NCBI GenBank assembly: GCA_964476505.1
Contig: CAYZAW010000004.1
Coordinates: 6,001-70,000, forward strand
DNA from: CAYZAW01 sp964476505
GTDB lineage: Bacteria; Bacillota; Clostridia; Christensenellales; CAG-138
Reading direction: 5' to 3'
DNA: 64,000 nt
Shown here: piece by piece, positions 16,670 through 25,511 of the stretch
Numbering within the stretch: the first letter of the stretch is position 1
Layout of the letters: every line of letters starts with the position of its first letter
Notes under the pieces: generated by a model
What the model was told of the DNA's origin: nothing
Databases searched by the model: none
Seen by the model: only the letters and a program-made list of their open reading frames with translations
Made by a program: the position numbers and the translations under genes

Positions 16670-17362
16670 ATGCAAAAAGCGCCGCATATTTTGATTTGTG
16701 ACGATCAAAGCATCATCCACGAAACACTGGGGGTCTATCTGGAAAGCGAGGGCTTTACCCACGCTTCTGCCTTTGACGGCAATCAGGCGCTGGAAATGGC
16801 GCAGTCGGAAAACCCCAGCCTGATTTTGCTGGACTTGATGATGCCCGAGAAATCCGGCATCGAGGTGTGCCGAGAGGTGCGAAAGGAAAGCCGGGTGCCC
16901 ATCATCATGCTGACCGCCAAGGGCGAGGAGATCGACCGCATTCTGGGCTTAGAGCTTGGTGCGGACGATTACATCGTCAAGCCCTTTTCTGCGCGGGAGG
17001 TGGTGGCAAGAATCAAGGCAGTGCTTCGCCGCATGAATGCGCAAAAGGAAAAGCCGCAAAAGACCCTGCGCTACGACGGGCTGGAGATCAATTTAGCAAG
17101 CTACGAGGTCAAGGTGGACGGCACGGCGATTCCCTGTACGCCAAAAGAGGTGGAAATACTGCATCTGTTGGCCTCCCATCCGGGGCGCGTGTACGAGCGG
17201 GAGCAAATACTCTCCGTGATCTGGGGCTACGATTACTTTGGGGATACCCGGGCGGTGGATACGCAAATCAAGCGCATCCGGCAAAAGCTACCGCAGGAGG
17301 GTGTGAACTGGGGAATCAAAACCGTGTATGGGGTAGGCTATAAATTCGAGGCGGCAGAATGA
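16670..17362 (+). CDS. OmpR/PhoB-family response regulator (paralogue of the one at 428)
   Basis: A 230-residue regulator. Receiver with phosphoacceptor Asp55 in LLDLMMPEKSG and Lys in DYIVKPFSARE. The winged-helix C-terminal domain has CTPKEVEILHLLASHPGR and RAVDTQIKRIRQKL. It shares long identical blocks with the regulator at 428-1111 (for example PIIMLTAKGEE and GLELGADDYIVKPFS). The stop overlaps the kinase start by 4 bp (ATGA), so the pair is coupled. The target genes are unknown. Confidence 0.95.
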   Translation: MQKAPHILICDDQSIIHETLGVYLESEGFTHASAFDGNQALEMAQSENPSLILLDLMMPEKSGIEVCREVRKESRVPIIMLTAKGEEIDRILGLELGADDYIVKPFSAREVVARIKAVLRRMNAQKEKPQKTLRYDGLEINLASYEVKVDGTAIPCTPKEVEILHLLASHPGRVYEREQILSVIWGYDYFGDTRAVDTQIKRIRQKLPQEGVNWGIKTVYGVGYKFEAAE

Positions 17363-19113
17363 AAAGGAGCGGCTTTTTAAAAAAGCTGCTGCTGTTCATC
17401 GTGGCTACCGTATTGCTCAACGCGATATTAACGTTGGGCGTGTTTACGTTTATCAGCCGCAACGTGTTTGCCAACATGAAGGCCAATGAAATGCTGCCCA
17501 AGGCCAGCTTTATCAGCAATCTGGCGGGAGAATACCAGCAGGGCGCGCTTTCTGCCACCAGCTTTGAGCGGATGCTAAACAGCGACCAAAGCCTGTGGGA
17601 CGCGGCGGTGTATATTTTTGACGCATCCGGCGCGGTGCTGGCGGAACCCGTGGCGGGGTCATCGGCGGAAACAGCGGCAAGGCTTGAAACGTACCGGGCA
17701 AGCATTTTGTCCGGCGGTGCGGATACGGTGGTCACAACGGACGCTGTACTTGGCATTATCGTAGGCGTGCCGGTTTGCGGCGTGGATGCGTCCGTTACCG
17801 GCGCGGTGCTGCTCATTAAACCGCTAAACGAGGTCAATACCGCCTTGAACAGCCTGAACAAGGCACTGTGGATCAGTATTTTCATGGTGTTCCTATTAAT
17901 GCTGTTACCCGCTTACTGGGGCTCCCGCAGCATCACCCAGCCGCTGTCCAGAATGTCGCTGGCGGCGCGGGCGATGGCCACGGGAGACTATTCCGTGCGG
18001 GCGGACGTACACCGGCAGGACGAGTTGGGGGAGCTTGGCGGCTCCCTAAACGATTTGGCGGACGCGCTGAAGCAAACGATAGGCGATCTTGTAACGGAAA
18101 AGAACCGCATCCAAAGCGTGCTGGACGGCTTGCATGAGGGCGTGATCGCCGTTGACCTGAACGGGGAGATCACCAGCATGAACCCGGCGTGCTATTTACT
18201 GTTGGATATCGTGCGGGCAGAGGACGCAAATACATTGACCGCGCTGCAGGAGCCGCTGGCGCTTGCAAAGCAGACCGCACTGGACGGTGAGGCGCGAAGC
18301 TGCCTGTTTATGGTGCAGGAGCGGCAGCTGGCGGCGGCGATCACCACCGTGGTGGATCAGCACACGGCGGGCATCGGCGCGATACTGATGCTGCAGGACG
18401 TGACTGAAGCCCAGCGCTTAGAGCAGACCCGGCGGGACTATGTGGCGAACGTGAGCCACGAGCTTAGAACGCCCATCGCCTCCATCCGAAGCCTTGCGGA
18501 CGCGTTAAACGACGGCATGGTGAAAAAAGAGGAGGATAAGTGTCGGTATTACGGCTACATCCTGCGGGAAAGCATGCGCTTGGGGCGGTTGATCGACGAT
18601 CTGTTGGAGCTGTCCCGGCTGCAAAGCGGCGGCGTGGCGTTGACGGAACGCCCGGTGGAGCTAGAACCGCTCTTGCGCGACCTTGCGGAGCGCTTTACGG
18701 TAACGGCGGGAGACAGCGGCTTGACTTTCTCACTGGAACTGCCGGAGGAGGCTCCTTCCATGCGGGCGCTTGCCAACGAGGACAGGGTGGAGCAGGTGTG
18801 TATCGCGCTGTTGGACAACGCGGTAAAATATGCGGCGGACGGCGGAACGGTTACGCTATCGCTTAGGAAGATCGATGCGGGTTACGAAATATCCGTATGC
18901 AATACGGGGCATATCAATGAGGCGGACCTGCCGCATTTATTTGAGCGCTTTTACAAGGCGGATAAGGCGCATACAGGTTCCGGCACAGGCTTAGGCCTTG
19001 CCATTGCCCGGGAGATCATTCACCTGATGGGGCAAAGGATCTGGGCGGAAAACAGGAACGGTCAGGTGGCGTTTTGCTTTACGCTGGCGGAGGCGGCGCA
19101 AAAGAGCAGGTAA
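17359..19113 (+). CDS. Membrane sensor histidine kinase (paralogue of the one at 1111)
   Basis: A 584-residue kinase with TM1 near residues 8-30, an extracytoplasmic sensor to about 168, TM2 near 172-192, HAMP, a PAS-like segment, HisKA with His367 in NVSHELRTP, and HATPase boxes DNAVKYAADGG and GSGTGLGLAIAR. The domain order and many segments match the kinase at 1111-3084, but the long basic tail of that protein is absent. The spacing and overlap with its regulator are those of an operon pair. It precedes the sporulation genes spoIIGA-sigE, but no functional link is shown. Confidence 0.94.
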   Translation: MKRSGFLKKLLLFIVATVLLNAILTLGVFTFISRNVFANMKANEMLPKASFISNLAGEYQQGALSATSFERMLNSDQSLWDAAVYIFDASGAVLAEPVAGSSAETAARLETYRASILSGGADTVVTTDAVLGIIVGVPVCGVDASVTGAVLLIKPLNEVNTALNSLNKALWISIFMVFLLMLLPAYWGSRSITQPLSRMSLAARAMATGDYSVRADVHRQDELGELGGSLNDLADALKQTIGDLVTEKNRIQSVLDGLHEGVIAVDLNGEITSMNPACYLLLDIVRAEDANTLTALQEPLALAKQTALDGEARSCLFMVQERQLAAAITTVVDQHTAGIGAILMLQDVTEAQRLEQTRRDYVANVSHELRTPIASIRSLADALNDGMVKKEEDKCRYYGYILRESMRLGRLIDDLLELSRLQSGGVALTERPVELEPLLRDLAERFTVTAGDSGLTFSLELPEEAPSMRALANEDRVEQVCIALLDNAVKYAADGGTVTLSLRKIDAGYEISVCNTGHINEADLPHLFERFYKADKAHTGSGTGLGLAIAREIIHLMGQRIWAENRNGQVAFCFTLAEAAQKSR

Positions 19114-19193
19114 CTACATATATCGCATTCGTTGTTCTACAAATTCCATGCTGTGCGTATGTTATACTGTGCCCCAATCGGGAGGGCTACGGT

Positions 19194-20213
19194 ATGCGCG
19201 TTAGCATGGAATTGTTTTTATTGGACAATGCGCTGATGAATCTGTTAACGCTGGGCGTGGCGGCAGCCCTTTCGGGGCTTCGCCCCAAGCGTTGGACGGC
19301 GCAGCTGCTTGCGGCCTTGGGCGCGGTATACGCGCTTTTCGCATTGAGTGCCGCGCCGTTTTTGTTGCAGCCGGTTTGCAAGCTGCTGTTTGGGTTTGTG
19401 CTGGCGTTGGGGCTTTCCTTTGCGGGCTGGCGCGATTATATGCGAGGGCTCCTGTCCGTGCTGGTGGCGGCCATGCTGTTAGGCGGGTTGCTGCTGCTTG
19501 CAACGCTGCTTTTAGGGGGCGGCATACAGGGCGGGGTGCTGATAGGTACCGTGCCCATACGCGCGGCACTTGCGGGCGGCGTGATCGCCCTGCTGCTGCC
19601 GCGGTTGCTCCGGGGAACAAAAAAAGGAGCTGCTGCGGCTGGGGATACGGTCACGCTGGTTGTGCAGGGAGAAAGAACCCTGCGCTGCCGGGCGCTGATA
19701 GACAGCGGCAATCTGGTAACGGACATCGCAACCGGCCTTCCAGTAGTGTTGATGACGGACTGCCCCTGTACGGGAAAGGGCACTTATGTGCCCTACGAAA
19801 CGGCGGAGGGCTTGGGGGTACTTACAGCCTATCGCCCCAAGCGGGCGGAAATGGAAGGTAACGGCGGGCGAAGGCGAATCAACGTGCTGGTGGCGCAGTC
19901 GCCCCGGCCTATCCGCGGTGCGGATGCGCTGATAGGTATCGCCGCGCTGCCGGTACGGGAAGAAAATGCCGGGCTCCATTTCAATAGAAGGAATGCGAGC
20001 AGGTATCAACAAGGAAGGGAACGCAATGGGGAAACGCAGGATCGTGGAGTGGCTGATACGCCTTTGTCAACGCTTGGGGCTCCAAACGCCGCTGTACTAT
20101 GTGCATACCGGCGAGAGCCTTCCCGTGCCGCTGCGGCGGGAGGAGGAGGCGCTTTGGATCAGTCGCCTGAAGGAGGGCGGGGAGGAAGCGAAAACGGTTT
20201 TGATCGAGCATAA
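19194..20213 (+). CDS. spoIIGA: Sporulation sigma-E processing peptidase SpoIIGA
   Basis: A membrane aspartic protease that removes the pro-sequence of sigma-E in the mother cell. The N-terminal half has about five TM helices, beginning MRVSMELFLLDNALMNLL. The protease part carries the catalytic motif ALIDSGN with Asp170. The start is the ATG behind GGGAGGG; in-frame codons further upstream would overlap the kinase. The frame runs on 188 bp into sigE, and its last ~60 residues (Arg/Gly/Ala-rich) do not look like the family. Either the genes really overlap or a frameshift near 19960-20020 has displaced the true stop. The role is secure, the C-terminus is not. Confidence 0.85.
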   Translation: MRVSMELFLLDNALMNLLTLGVAAALSGLRPKRWTAQLLAALGAVYALFALSAAPFLLQPVCKLLFGFVLALGLSFAGWRDYMRGLLSVLVAAMLLGGLLLLATLLLGGGIQGGVLIGTVPIRAALAGGVIALLLPRLLRGTKKGAAAAGDTVTLVVQGERTLRCRALIDSGNLVTDIATGLPVVLMTDCPCTGKGTYVPYETAEGLGVLTAYRPKRAEMEGNGGRRRINVLVAQSPRPIRGADALIGIAALPVREENAGLHFNRRNASRYQQGRERNGETQDRGVADTPLSTLGAPNAAVLCAYRREPSRAAAAGGGGALDQSPEGGRGGSENGFDRA

Positions 20214-20736
20214 CCTGCGGCTGGTGGTGTATATTGCCCGCAAGTTCGAGAATACCGGCGTATCCGTGGAGGACTTGATTTCTATTGGCACCATCGGGCT
20301 CATCAAGGCCGTGAACACCTTTGACCCGGAAAAGAATATCAAGCTGGCTACCTATGCGTCCCGCTGTATTGAAAACGAAATATTGATGCACCTAAGAAGA
20401 AGCTGCAAGCTGAAGCTAGAGGTGTCTTTGGACGAACCCCTGAATATCGACTGGGACGGCAACGAGTTATTGCTCTCGGACATTCTTGGCACGGAGGGTG
20501 ACGTGATAGGCCGGGGGTTGGAGGAGGAGGTAGACCGCGCGCTTTTACGCAGCGCCTTGGAAAAACTGTCGCCCCGGGAAAAGCAGATCGTGCAGCTGCG
20601 CTTTGGCATCGACCGGGAGGACGCCTGCACGCAAAAGGAAGTGGCGGATTATCTGGGCATCTCCCAAAGCTACATCTCCCGGCTGGAAAAGCGCATCATC
20701 AAGCGCCTGTACCGGGAGATGGTAAGGATGCAGTAA
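20026..20736 (+). CDS. sigE: RNA polymerase sporulation sigma factor SigE (pro-sigma-E)
   Basis: A 236-residue sigma-70-family factor for early mother-cell transcription. It has an N-terminal pro-sequence (MGKRRIVEWLIRLCQRLG), then region 2 (NLRLVVYIARKFENTGVSVE, DLISIGTIGLIKAVNTFDP) and region 4 (LSPREKQIVQLRFGI, QKEVADYLGISQSYISRLE). Start chosen at the ATG behind AAGGAAGGG; a farther upstream ATG exists in frame but lacks this site. It follows its processing protease SpoIIGA. Its stop lies 2 bp from the stop of the oppositely oriented sigG. Confidence 0.96.
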   Translation: MGKRRIVEWLIRLCQRLGLQTPLYYVHTGESLPVPLRREEEALWISRLKEGGEEAKTVLIEHNLRLVVYIARKFENTGVSVEDLISIGTIGLIKAVNTFDPEKNIKLATYASRCIENEILMHLRRSCKLKLEVSLDEPLNIDWDGNELLLSDILGTEGDVIGRGLEEEVDRALLRSALEKLSPREKQIVQLRFGIDREDACTQKEVADYLGISQSYISRLEKRIIKRLYREMVRMQ

Positions 20737-20738
20737 CG

Positions 20739-21512
20739 CTAAACGTATTTTTGCATATGCTTGAGCGCTGTTTTTTCCAATCGGGATACCTGCGCTTGGG
20801 AAATGCCTATTTCCTGCGAAACCTCCATCTGTGTTTTGCCCTCAAAAAAGCGCAGGCGCAGAATGCGCCGCTCCCGCTCCGTCAGCTTTTTCATACCGCA
20901 GGAAAGCGCAATGCTGTCCAGCCAAAATGCGTCGCTCACCTTGGAATCGCTTACCTGATCCATCACATAGATCGCGTCGCCATCGTCGTGATAAATGGGT
21001 TCGTGCAGGGAGATGGGCTCCTGAATAGCATCCAGCGCGAATACTACGTCTTCCTCGGGCGTTTCTAGATATTTCGCGATCTCGGTTATAGTAGGCTCCC
21101 GGTTAAGAGAGTCCATCAGGGCGCTTCTGGCCTGCAATGCTTTATAGGCCGTATCCCGGATGGAGCGACTCACGCGAATGTGGTTGCTGTCTCGCAGATG
21201 CCGCCGCACCTCACCTATGATCATGGGCACGGCATAGGTGGAAAAACGCACCTCATGCTTGAGGTCAAAATTATCCAACGCCTTGATAAGGCCGATGCAG
21301 CCCACCTGAAACAGGTCGTCCATCTGCTCCCCGCGCCCACAGAAGCGCTGGATCACGGAAAGCACCAGCCGGAGGTTTCCACGGATGCAGGTCTGCCGCG
21401 CTGCCTCGTCGCCTTCCTTCACGCGAAGCAAAAGCTTACGCATCTCCGATGCAGACAATACGGGCAGTTTTGCTGTATCCACCCCGGTAATTTCCACTTT
21501 GTTCAAGGCCAT
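20739..21512 (-). CDS. sigG: RNA polymerase sporulation sigma factor SigG (late forespore)
   Basis: A 257-residue factor beginning MALNKVEITGVDTAKLPVLS, the characteristic SigG start. Region 2 (NLRLVLSVIQRFCGRGEQ, DDLFQVGCIGLIKALDNFD), region 3, and region 4 (LTERERRILRLRFFEGKTQ, VSQEIGISQAQVSRLE) follow. It has AAGGGGGAACAGG upstream. A longer in-frame start would add 127 residues antisense to yqfC and is rejected. In Bacillus and most Clostridia sigG lies directly downstream of sigE in the same direction. Here it is inverted, converging on sigE with 2 bp between stops and no room for terminators. Confidence 0.95.
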   Translation of the reverse strand: MALNKVEITGVDTAKLPVLSASEMRKLLLRVKEGDEAARQTCIRGNLRLVLSVIQRFCGRGEQMDDLFQVGCIGLIKALDNFDLKHEVRFSTYAVPMIIGEVRRHLRDSNHIRVSRSIRDTAYKALQARSALMDSLNREPTITEIAKYLETPEEDVVFALDAIQEPISLHEPIYHDDGDAIYVMDQVSDSKVSDAFWLDSIALSCGMKKLTERERRILRLRFFEGKTQMEVSQEIGISQAQVSRLEKTALKHMQKYV

Positions 21513-21633
21513 TTTTCCCTGTTCCCCCTTGCAATGCTCAGTGGGTTTATGATTGCCGAAGCAGGGCTTTTTATGCCGAAATCTGCATAAGGTAAAGGAA
21601 AAGCAGGGCAACAATTTCAGGGGAGGAATGCAA

Positions 21634-21957
21634 ATGCTGGGAACTGCTGTCAAGCGCAAAAAAAAGCGGCAAAAGTCCATGAACCGCGTGCAGCGCTGGA
21701 AGCGAAAGCTGCTGATGGAAATAGACATGCCGGAGGAAACGGAAGGGCATATCCCCAAGTGCACGCTGGTGGGAACGGATCGCCTGCTGGTGGAAAACCA
21801 CGCGGGGGTATTGTGCTTGGAGCCGGATTGCCTGCGGTTTGCAACGGGGCTTGGCGCGATACGCGTAACGGGAGACGCATTGGAGCTTTCCAAGCTTTCG
21901 GAGGAAAACGCGCTGGTAACGGGGCGCGTAACAGCCGTTTGCTATGAGGATATGTAG
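21634..21957 (+). CDS. yqfC: Sporulation protein YqfC family
   Basis: A 107-residue YabP/YqfC-family protein. The N-terminus is basic, then comes the typical PKCTLVGTDRLLVENHAGVL followed by LRFATGLGAIRVTGDALEL. Start at the second of two nearby ATGs, which has the better spacing (7 bp) from GGGAGG. It is followed 2 bp later by yqfD, its usual partner. Both are sigma-E-dependent in Bacillus; no promoter match was found here. It is divergent from sigG. Confidence 0.88.
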   Translation: MLGTAVKRKKKRQKSMNRVQRWKRKLLMEIDMPEETEGHIPKCTLVGTDRLLVENHAGVLCLEPDCLRFATGLGAIRVTGDALELSKLSEENALVTGRVTAVCYEDM

Positions 21958-21959
21958 GC

Positions 21960-22949
21960 ATGTGGCAAAAGAGCGGCGGATATGTTATGATACAGGTGAC
22001 CGGGGCATATCCGGAGCGCTTGGTGAACCGGGCGCTGGAGCTGCATGTGCCCCTGTCCAACGTAAAAAGAGTAAGCCGTCGTTGTATGACGATGGAGCTG
22101 TCCGTAAACAATCTGCTGGGGTTAAGGCCGGTGTTTCGGGCTTGCCGCTGCCGGATGCATATTGTAGAGCGGCACGGCGCTCCGTTTTTGTTTGCAAGGC
22201 TCCGGCGGCGAAAAACACTGGCCGCAGGTATAATACTAAGCTTTGGGCTGCTGTTGTACGGCTCGCTGCATATTTACCATATCAGCGTTTCGGGCAACTC
22301 CAATGTACCGGAAACGCTGGTGCTACGGGCGGCGGCGGAAAGCGGTGCCAAAATAGGCGTACCAAGAGCCGCCATCCGTCCCTTGGAGTTGGGTGCGGCG
22401 ATTCGCCGGTACGACGACAGAATCGCGTGGGCGGGCGCTACCGTTCACGGCGTTGCGCTCCATCTGCAGATCATGGAGGCGGAGGCGATCCCTTCCCGGG
22501 AGAACGAGAACGCGCCGGTGGACGTGATTGCCGGGCGGGACGCAGTCATTACAAAGATCACCGCCAGCCGGGGGAAAACGGCGGTTCAGGAAGGCGACGC
22601 GGTACACGCCGGGGATGTGCTTATTATGGGAGACATCACCCGCGAGGGTGCGGAGGAAAGCCTGCTGGTGCATGCCGCGGGAACCGTGCGGGGCAGGTGG
22701 ACGCATGTGGCTTACGCCACCGTTGCCGGGGAAGGCGCTTTGGCCGATCTTAGCTCCGAGGCGCTGTTTCAGGCGGAGATCAAGGCGCTGTATGCCATTC
22801 CCCAAACGGCGCGCATCGTGGAAAAGCAAAGCGAGCTGCAACTGCTGCCGGACGGGGCGGTGCAGGGTGCGGTAACGCTGGTGGTGGAGGACGATATCGG
22901 GCGTGAGGCGCAAGCCGCCGTCCGCGGAATAATCCAACAAGAAGAATGA
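21960..22949 (+). CDS. yqfD: Sporulation protein YqfD
   Basis: A 329-residue YqfD-family membrane protein involved in spore formation. The N-terminal domain starts MWQKSGGYVMIQVTG. One TM helix lies near residues 82-102 (TLAAGIILSFGLLLYGSLH). The large extracytoplasmic part has the POTRA-like start HISVSGNSNVP and AGRDAVITKITASRGKTAVQEGD. It is somewhat shorter than Bacillus YqfD at the C-terminus. The last four bases overlap phoH (ATGA), part of the conserved yqfC-yqfD-phoH order. Confidence 0.92.
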   Translation: MWQKSGGYVMIQVTGAYPERLVNRALELHVPLSNVKRVSRRCMTMELSVNNLLGLRPVFRACRCRMHIVERHGAPFLFARLRRRKTLAAGIILSFGLLLYGSLHIYHISVSGNSNVPETLVLRAAAESGAKIGVPRAAIRPLELGAAIRRYDDRIAWAGATVHGVALHLQIMEAEAIPSRENENAPVDVIAGRDAVITKITASRGKTAVQEGDAVHAGDVLIMGDITREGAEESLLVHAAGTVRGRWTHVAYATVAGEGALADLSSEALFQAEIKALYAIPQTARIVEKQSELQLLPDGAVQGAVTLVVEDDIGREAQAAVRGIIQQEE

Positions 22950-24040
22950 AAGGAACAACAGCCTTGGAGGACACTTTACAGCAGACCGGGGAGGCGTGGC
23001 CTCAGCAGGAGGCGTGGCCTCAACAGGAAAAGTTGCCCGTACAAGAGACGGAGCCCTTGGCGCAGGAACGAACGGAAGCGTTGCTTGCCGTTTCGTCCAT
23101 GGATGAAATGATTCGCCTGTTTGGCGTGTTTGACGAAAACTTGGAGATCTTGCAGGAGGAAACCGGCGCACACATCTGTGCGGCGGCGGACAGCATCAAG
23201 GTCACGGGGGATAGGCCTTGCGTAGAGCTGGCCTCCACCGTTTTGGACAAGCTGCTGCGTATGCTGCAAAAGGGCGAGCAGATCAATCGCAGCCGCATTC
23301 GCTACGCGGTGGATCTGGCAAAGGAGGGCAACGCGGACATGATCGAGCAGATCATGGGAGACGTGGTTGCCATCACCAACAAGGGCAGGCAGATCAAGTG
23401 CAAAACCCTCGGGCAAAAGCGGTATGTGCAGGCGTTAAAGCAATATGAGCTGGTGTTTGGGGTAGGCCCAGCAGGCACGGGCAAAACCTATTTGGCTGTT
23501 GCCATGGCGGTGCTGGCCTTTAAAAACAAAGAGGTGGATCGCATCATCCTCACCCGCCCGGCTGTGGAAGCCGGGGAGAAGCTGGGCTTTTTGCCGGGCG
23601 ACCTGCAAAACAAGGTAGACCCGTACCTGCGCCCCCTTTACGACGCGCTGAACGACTTTTTAGGCGGGGAAACCTACCGCAGCCTGACCGAGCGCGGCGC
23701 CATTGAGGTGGCACCGTTGGCATATATGCGCGGACGCACGCTAAACGATGCTTACATTATTTTAGACGAGGCACAAAACTGCACCATCGAGCAGATGAAG
23801 ATGTTTTTAACGCGCTTTGGCGAGGGCTCCCGGGTGGTGGTCACGGGGGATATCACGCAGATAGACCTGCCGCCGGAGCGAAAAAGCGGCTTGGTGCACG
23901 CCCTTCGGGTGTTGGAGGACGTGGAGGGGATCAAGCAGGTATATTTAACGCATAAGGACGTGGTACGGCACGACTTGGTGCAGCGCATCATCCGCGCCTA
24001 CGATAAGAATGCGCCGAGGGGAGACGGGCGCGAACGCTAG
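22946..24040 (+). CDS. phoH: PhoH-family ATPase
   Basis: A 364-residue PhoH/YbeZ protein, an ATPase with proposed roles in RNA handling beside YbeY. An N-terminal Gln/Pro-rich stretch contains a short tandem repeat (EAWPQQ twice). A KH-like segment follows (TGAHICAAADSIKVTGD), then the ATPase core with Walker A VGPAGTGKTYLAVA and Walker B AYIILDEAQN, and RVVVTGDITQIDLP. It overlaps yqfD by 4 bp. It sits upstream of ybeY, as in most Firmicutes. Confidence 0.95.
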   Translation: MKGTTALEDTLQQTGEAWPQQEAWPQQEKLPVQETEPLAQERTEALLAVSSMDEMIRLFGVFDENLEILQEETGAHICAAADSIKVTGDRPCVELASTVLDKLLRMLQKGEQINRSRIRYAVDLAKEGNADMIEQIMGDVVAITNKGRQIKCKTLGQKRYVQALKQYELVFGVGPAGTGKTYLAVAMAVLAFKNKEVDRIILTRPAVEAGEKLGFLPGDLQNKVDPYLRPLYDALNDFLGGETYRSLTERGAIEVAPLAYMRGRTLNDAYIILDEAQNCTIEQMKMFLTRFGEGSRVVVTGDITQIDLPPERKSGLVHALRVLEDVEGIKQVYLTHKDVVRHDLVQRIIRAYDKNAPRGDGRER

Positions 24041-24080
24041 AACAGCAGTTGGGGAGAACCACGAACGGAGGAACTTGCCG

Positions 24081-25511
24081 GTGACATCCAAAAAACAAGA
24101 AGGACGCGGAAAAGCACTTTTGGTGCTTACGCTTACCGTTGCCTTGCTGTACGCGGTCTGCTGCGTGCTTGCCATATCGCATATCGCTGCCAATACGCCG
24201 GACACAACGCCCTTGCAAAAGCTTGGAGCGGCGCTGTATGTGCTGCTTATAACGGCAGGGCTGTTTAGCTATCTTTTGCTGTTTGCGCGGGAAATGTGCT
24301 GGAACCCCAAGAGCATGCTGCTGTTTGGCATCGTAACGATGCTGGCGGTGCTGTTAACGCCCGTGTATGCCATGCTGTACGCAAGAATCACGCCGATACT
24401 CATTGCGGTGCTGCTAACGGCGCTATTGGTAGACCGGCGGGCGGCGTTGGCAAACGCGGTGTTTTTATCCTTTTACTCTGCCATGATACTTGGCGGCGGG
24501 GATGCGCTGTTTTCTGCGCAAAGGCTCACTTTTGCCGTTTCCTCGCTGGCGGGGGGCGCTGCGGCGGTGCTGGCGCTGTATCAGGGGCATAAACGCAGCG
24601 CAGCCATGACGGCAGGCTTTATCGGCGGGCTTTTTATGGCGCTGTCCACGGCGGCGGCGTACATGCTGCAAAAGCAAAGCGTTTCCCAAACGCTGATCGA
24701 CTGCGGCTGGGCGGTAGGCTCCGGGGTGATTAGCGCCATCATCGTGGTGGGTACGCTGTCCTTCTGGGAGAACATGTTCGATATTGCCACAACTGCACGC
24801 CTGAACGAGCTTTCTAACGCCAACCATCCGCTGCTGCGGCAGCTGATGAAGGACGCGCCGGGCACCTACCATCACTCCATGATGACGGGCGCGCTTGCCG
24901 AGGGCGCTGCGGAGGATGTGGGTGCAGACCCGCTGTTGTGCCGGGTAGGCGCGTACTATCACGATGTAGGCAAGCTTAGGCGACCGTCGTATTTTAAGGA
25001 AAACCAAAAGCCCGGAGAGAATATTCACGACACACTGCCGCCCTTGGAAAGCGCGGGGTATATCATTGCGCACCAGAAGGACAGCGTGGCGCTGTTAACA
25101 AAATACAAGCTGCCTGCGGCTATCCGCACCATTGCATACGAGCACCACGGCAATTCCATGGCGGCGTATTTTTACCGCAAGGCGGTACAGCTGGCGGGCG
25201 ATAAGCCCGTTTCGCAAAAGCCCTATCGCTATCCCGGCGCGCGGCCTTCCACCAAGGAAAGTGCCATCGTGCTGTTATCGGATAGCTGCGAGGCGGCGGT
25301 GCGTTCCTTGCAGGAGCCTACCACCGAGGATATCCGGGAGATGGTGCACAAGATCGTGCGGGGCAAGATGGACGACGGGCAGCTATCTGCCGCGCCGCTG
25401 ACCCTTTCGCAGATCAGCCAAATAGAAGAGAGCTTTGTAAGAACGCTTTGCGGCATTAACCATGAGCGCATTGAGTACCCGGAGGCCCGGGAGGAGGCCG
25501 TGCGTCCATGA
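24081..25511 (+). CDS. HD-domain membrane phosphohydrolase, PgpH/YqfF-like but lacking the extracellular domain
   Basis: A 476-residue protein at the yqfF (pgpH) position between phoH and ybeY. A first TM helix (KALLVLTLTVALLYAVCCVL) is followed almost directly by a block of about six or seven TM helices. The cytoplasmic HD domain comes next (TYHHSMMTGALAEGAA, YYHDVGKLRRPSYF, TIAYEHHGNSM). Bacillus PgpH (about 710 residues) has a large extracellular 7TMR-HDED domain after TM1; here it is missing. PgpH hydrolyses c-di-AMP, the expected activity if the HD site is intact. Start is a GTG at good distance from GGAGG; an upstream in-frame ATG would overlap phoH. Confidence 0.88.
   Translation: MTSKKQEGRGKALLVLTLTVALLYAVCCVLAISHIAANTPDTTPLQKLGAALYVLLITAGLFSYLLLFAREMCWNPKSMLLFGIVTMLAVLLTPVYAMLYARITPILIAVLLTALLVDRRAALANAVFLSFYSAMILGGGDALFSAQRLTFAVSSLAGGAAAVLALYQGHKRSAAMTAGFIGGLFMALSTAAAYMLQKQSVSQTLIDCGWAVGSGVISAIIVVGTLSFWENMFDIATTARLNELSNANHPLLRQLMKDAPGTYHHSMMTGALAEGAAEDVGADPLLCRVGAYYHDVGKLRRPSYFKENQKPGENIHDTLPPLESAGYIIAHQKDSVALLTKYKLPAAIRTIAYEHHGNSMAAYFYRKAVQLAGDKPVSQKPYRYPGARPSTKESAIVLLSDSCEAAVRSLQEPTTEDIREMVHKIVRGKMDDGQLSAAPLTLSQISQIEESFVRTLCGINHERIEYPEAREEAVRP

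Noticed and set aside
16471..16701. Possible 76-residue membrane protein gene
   Set aside because: No ribosome site, AT-rich composition, and it overlaps the start, leader and ribosome site of the response regulator in another frame. Better read as upstream DNA.
21541..21600. Sigma-G/sigma-F promoter upstream of sigG
   Set aside because: GCATA is present on the minus strand but the expected -10 at the right distance is only a loose match. Not strong enough to annotate.
21513..21893. N-terminal extension of sigG by 127 residues
   Set aside because: The extension is antisense to yqfC, has Ser/Cys/Pro-rich shadow composition, and the true start has a strong ribosome site and the family's N-terminus.
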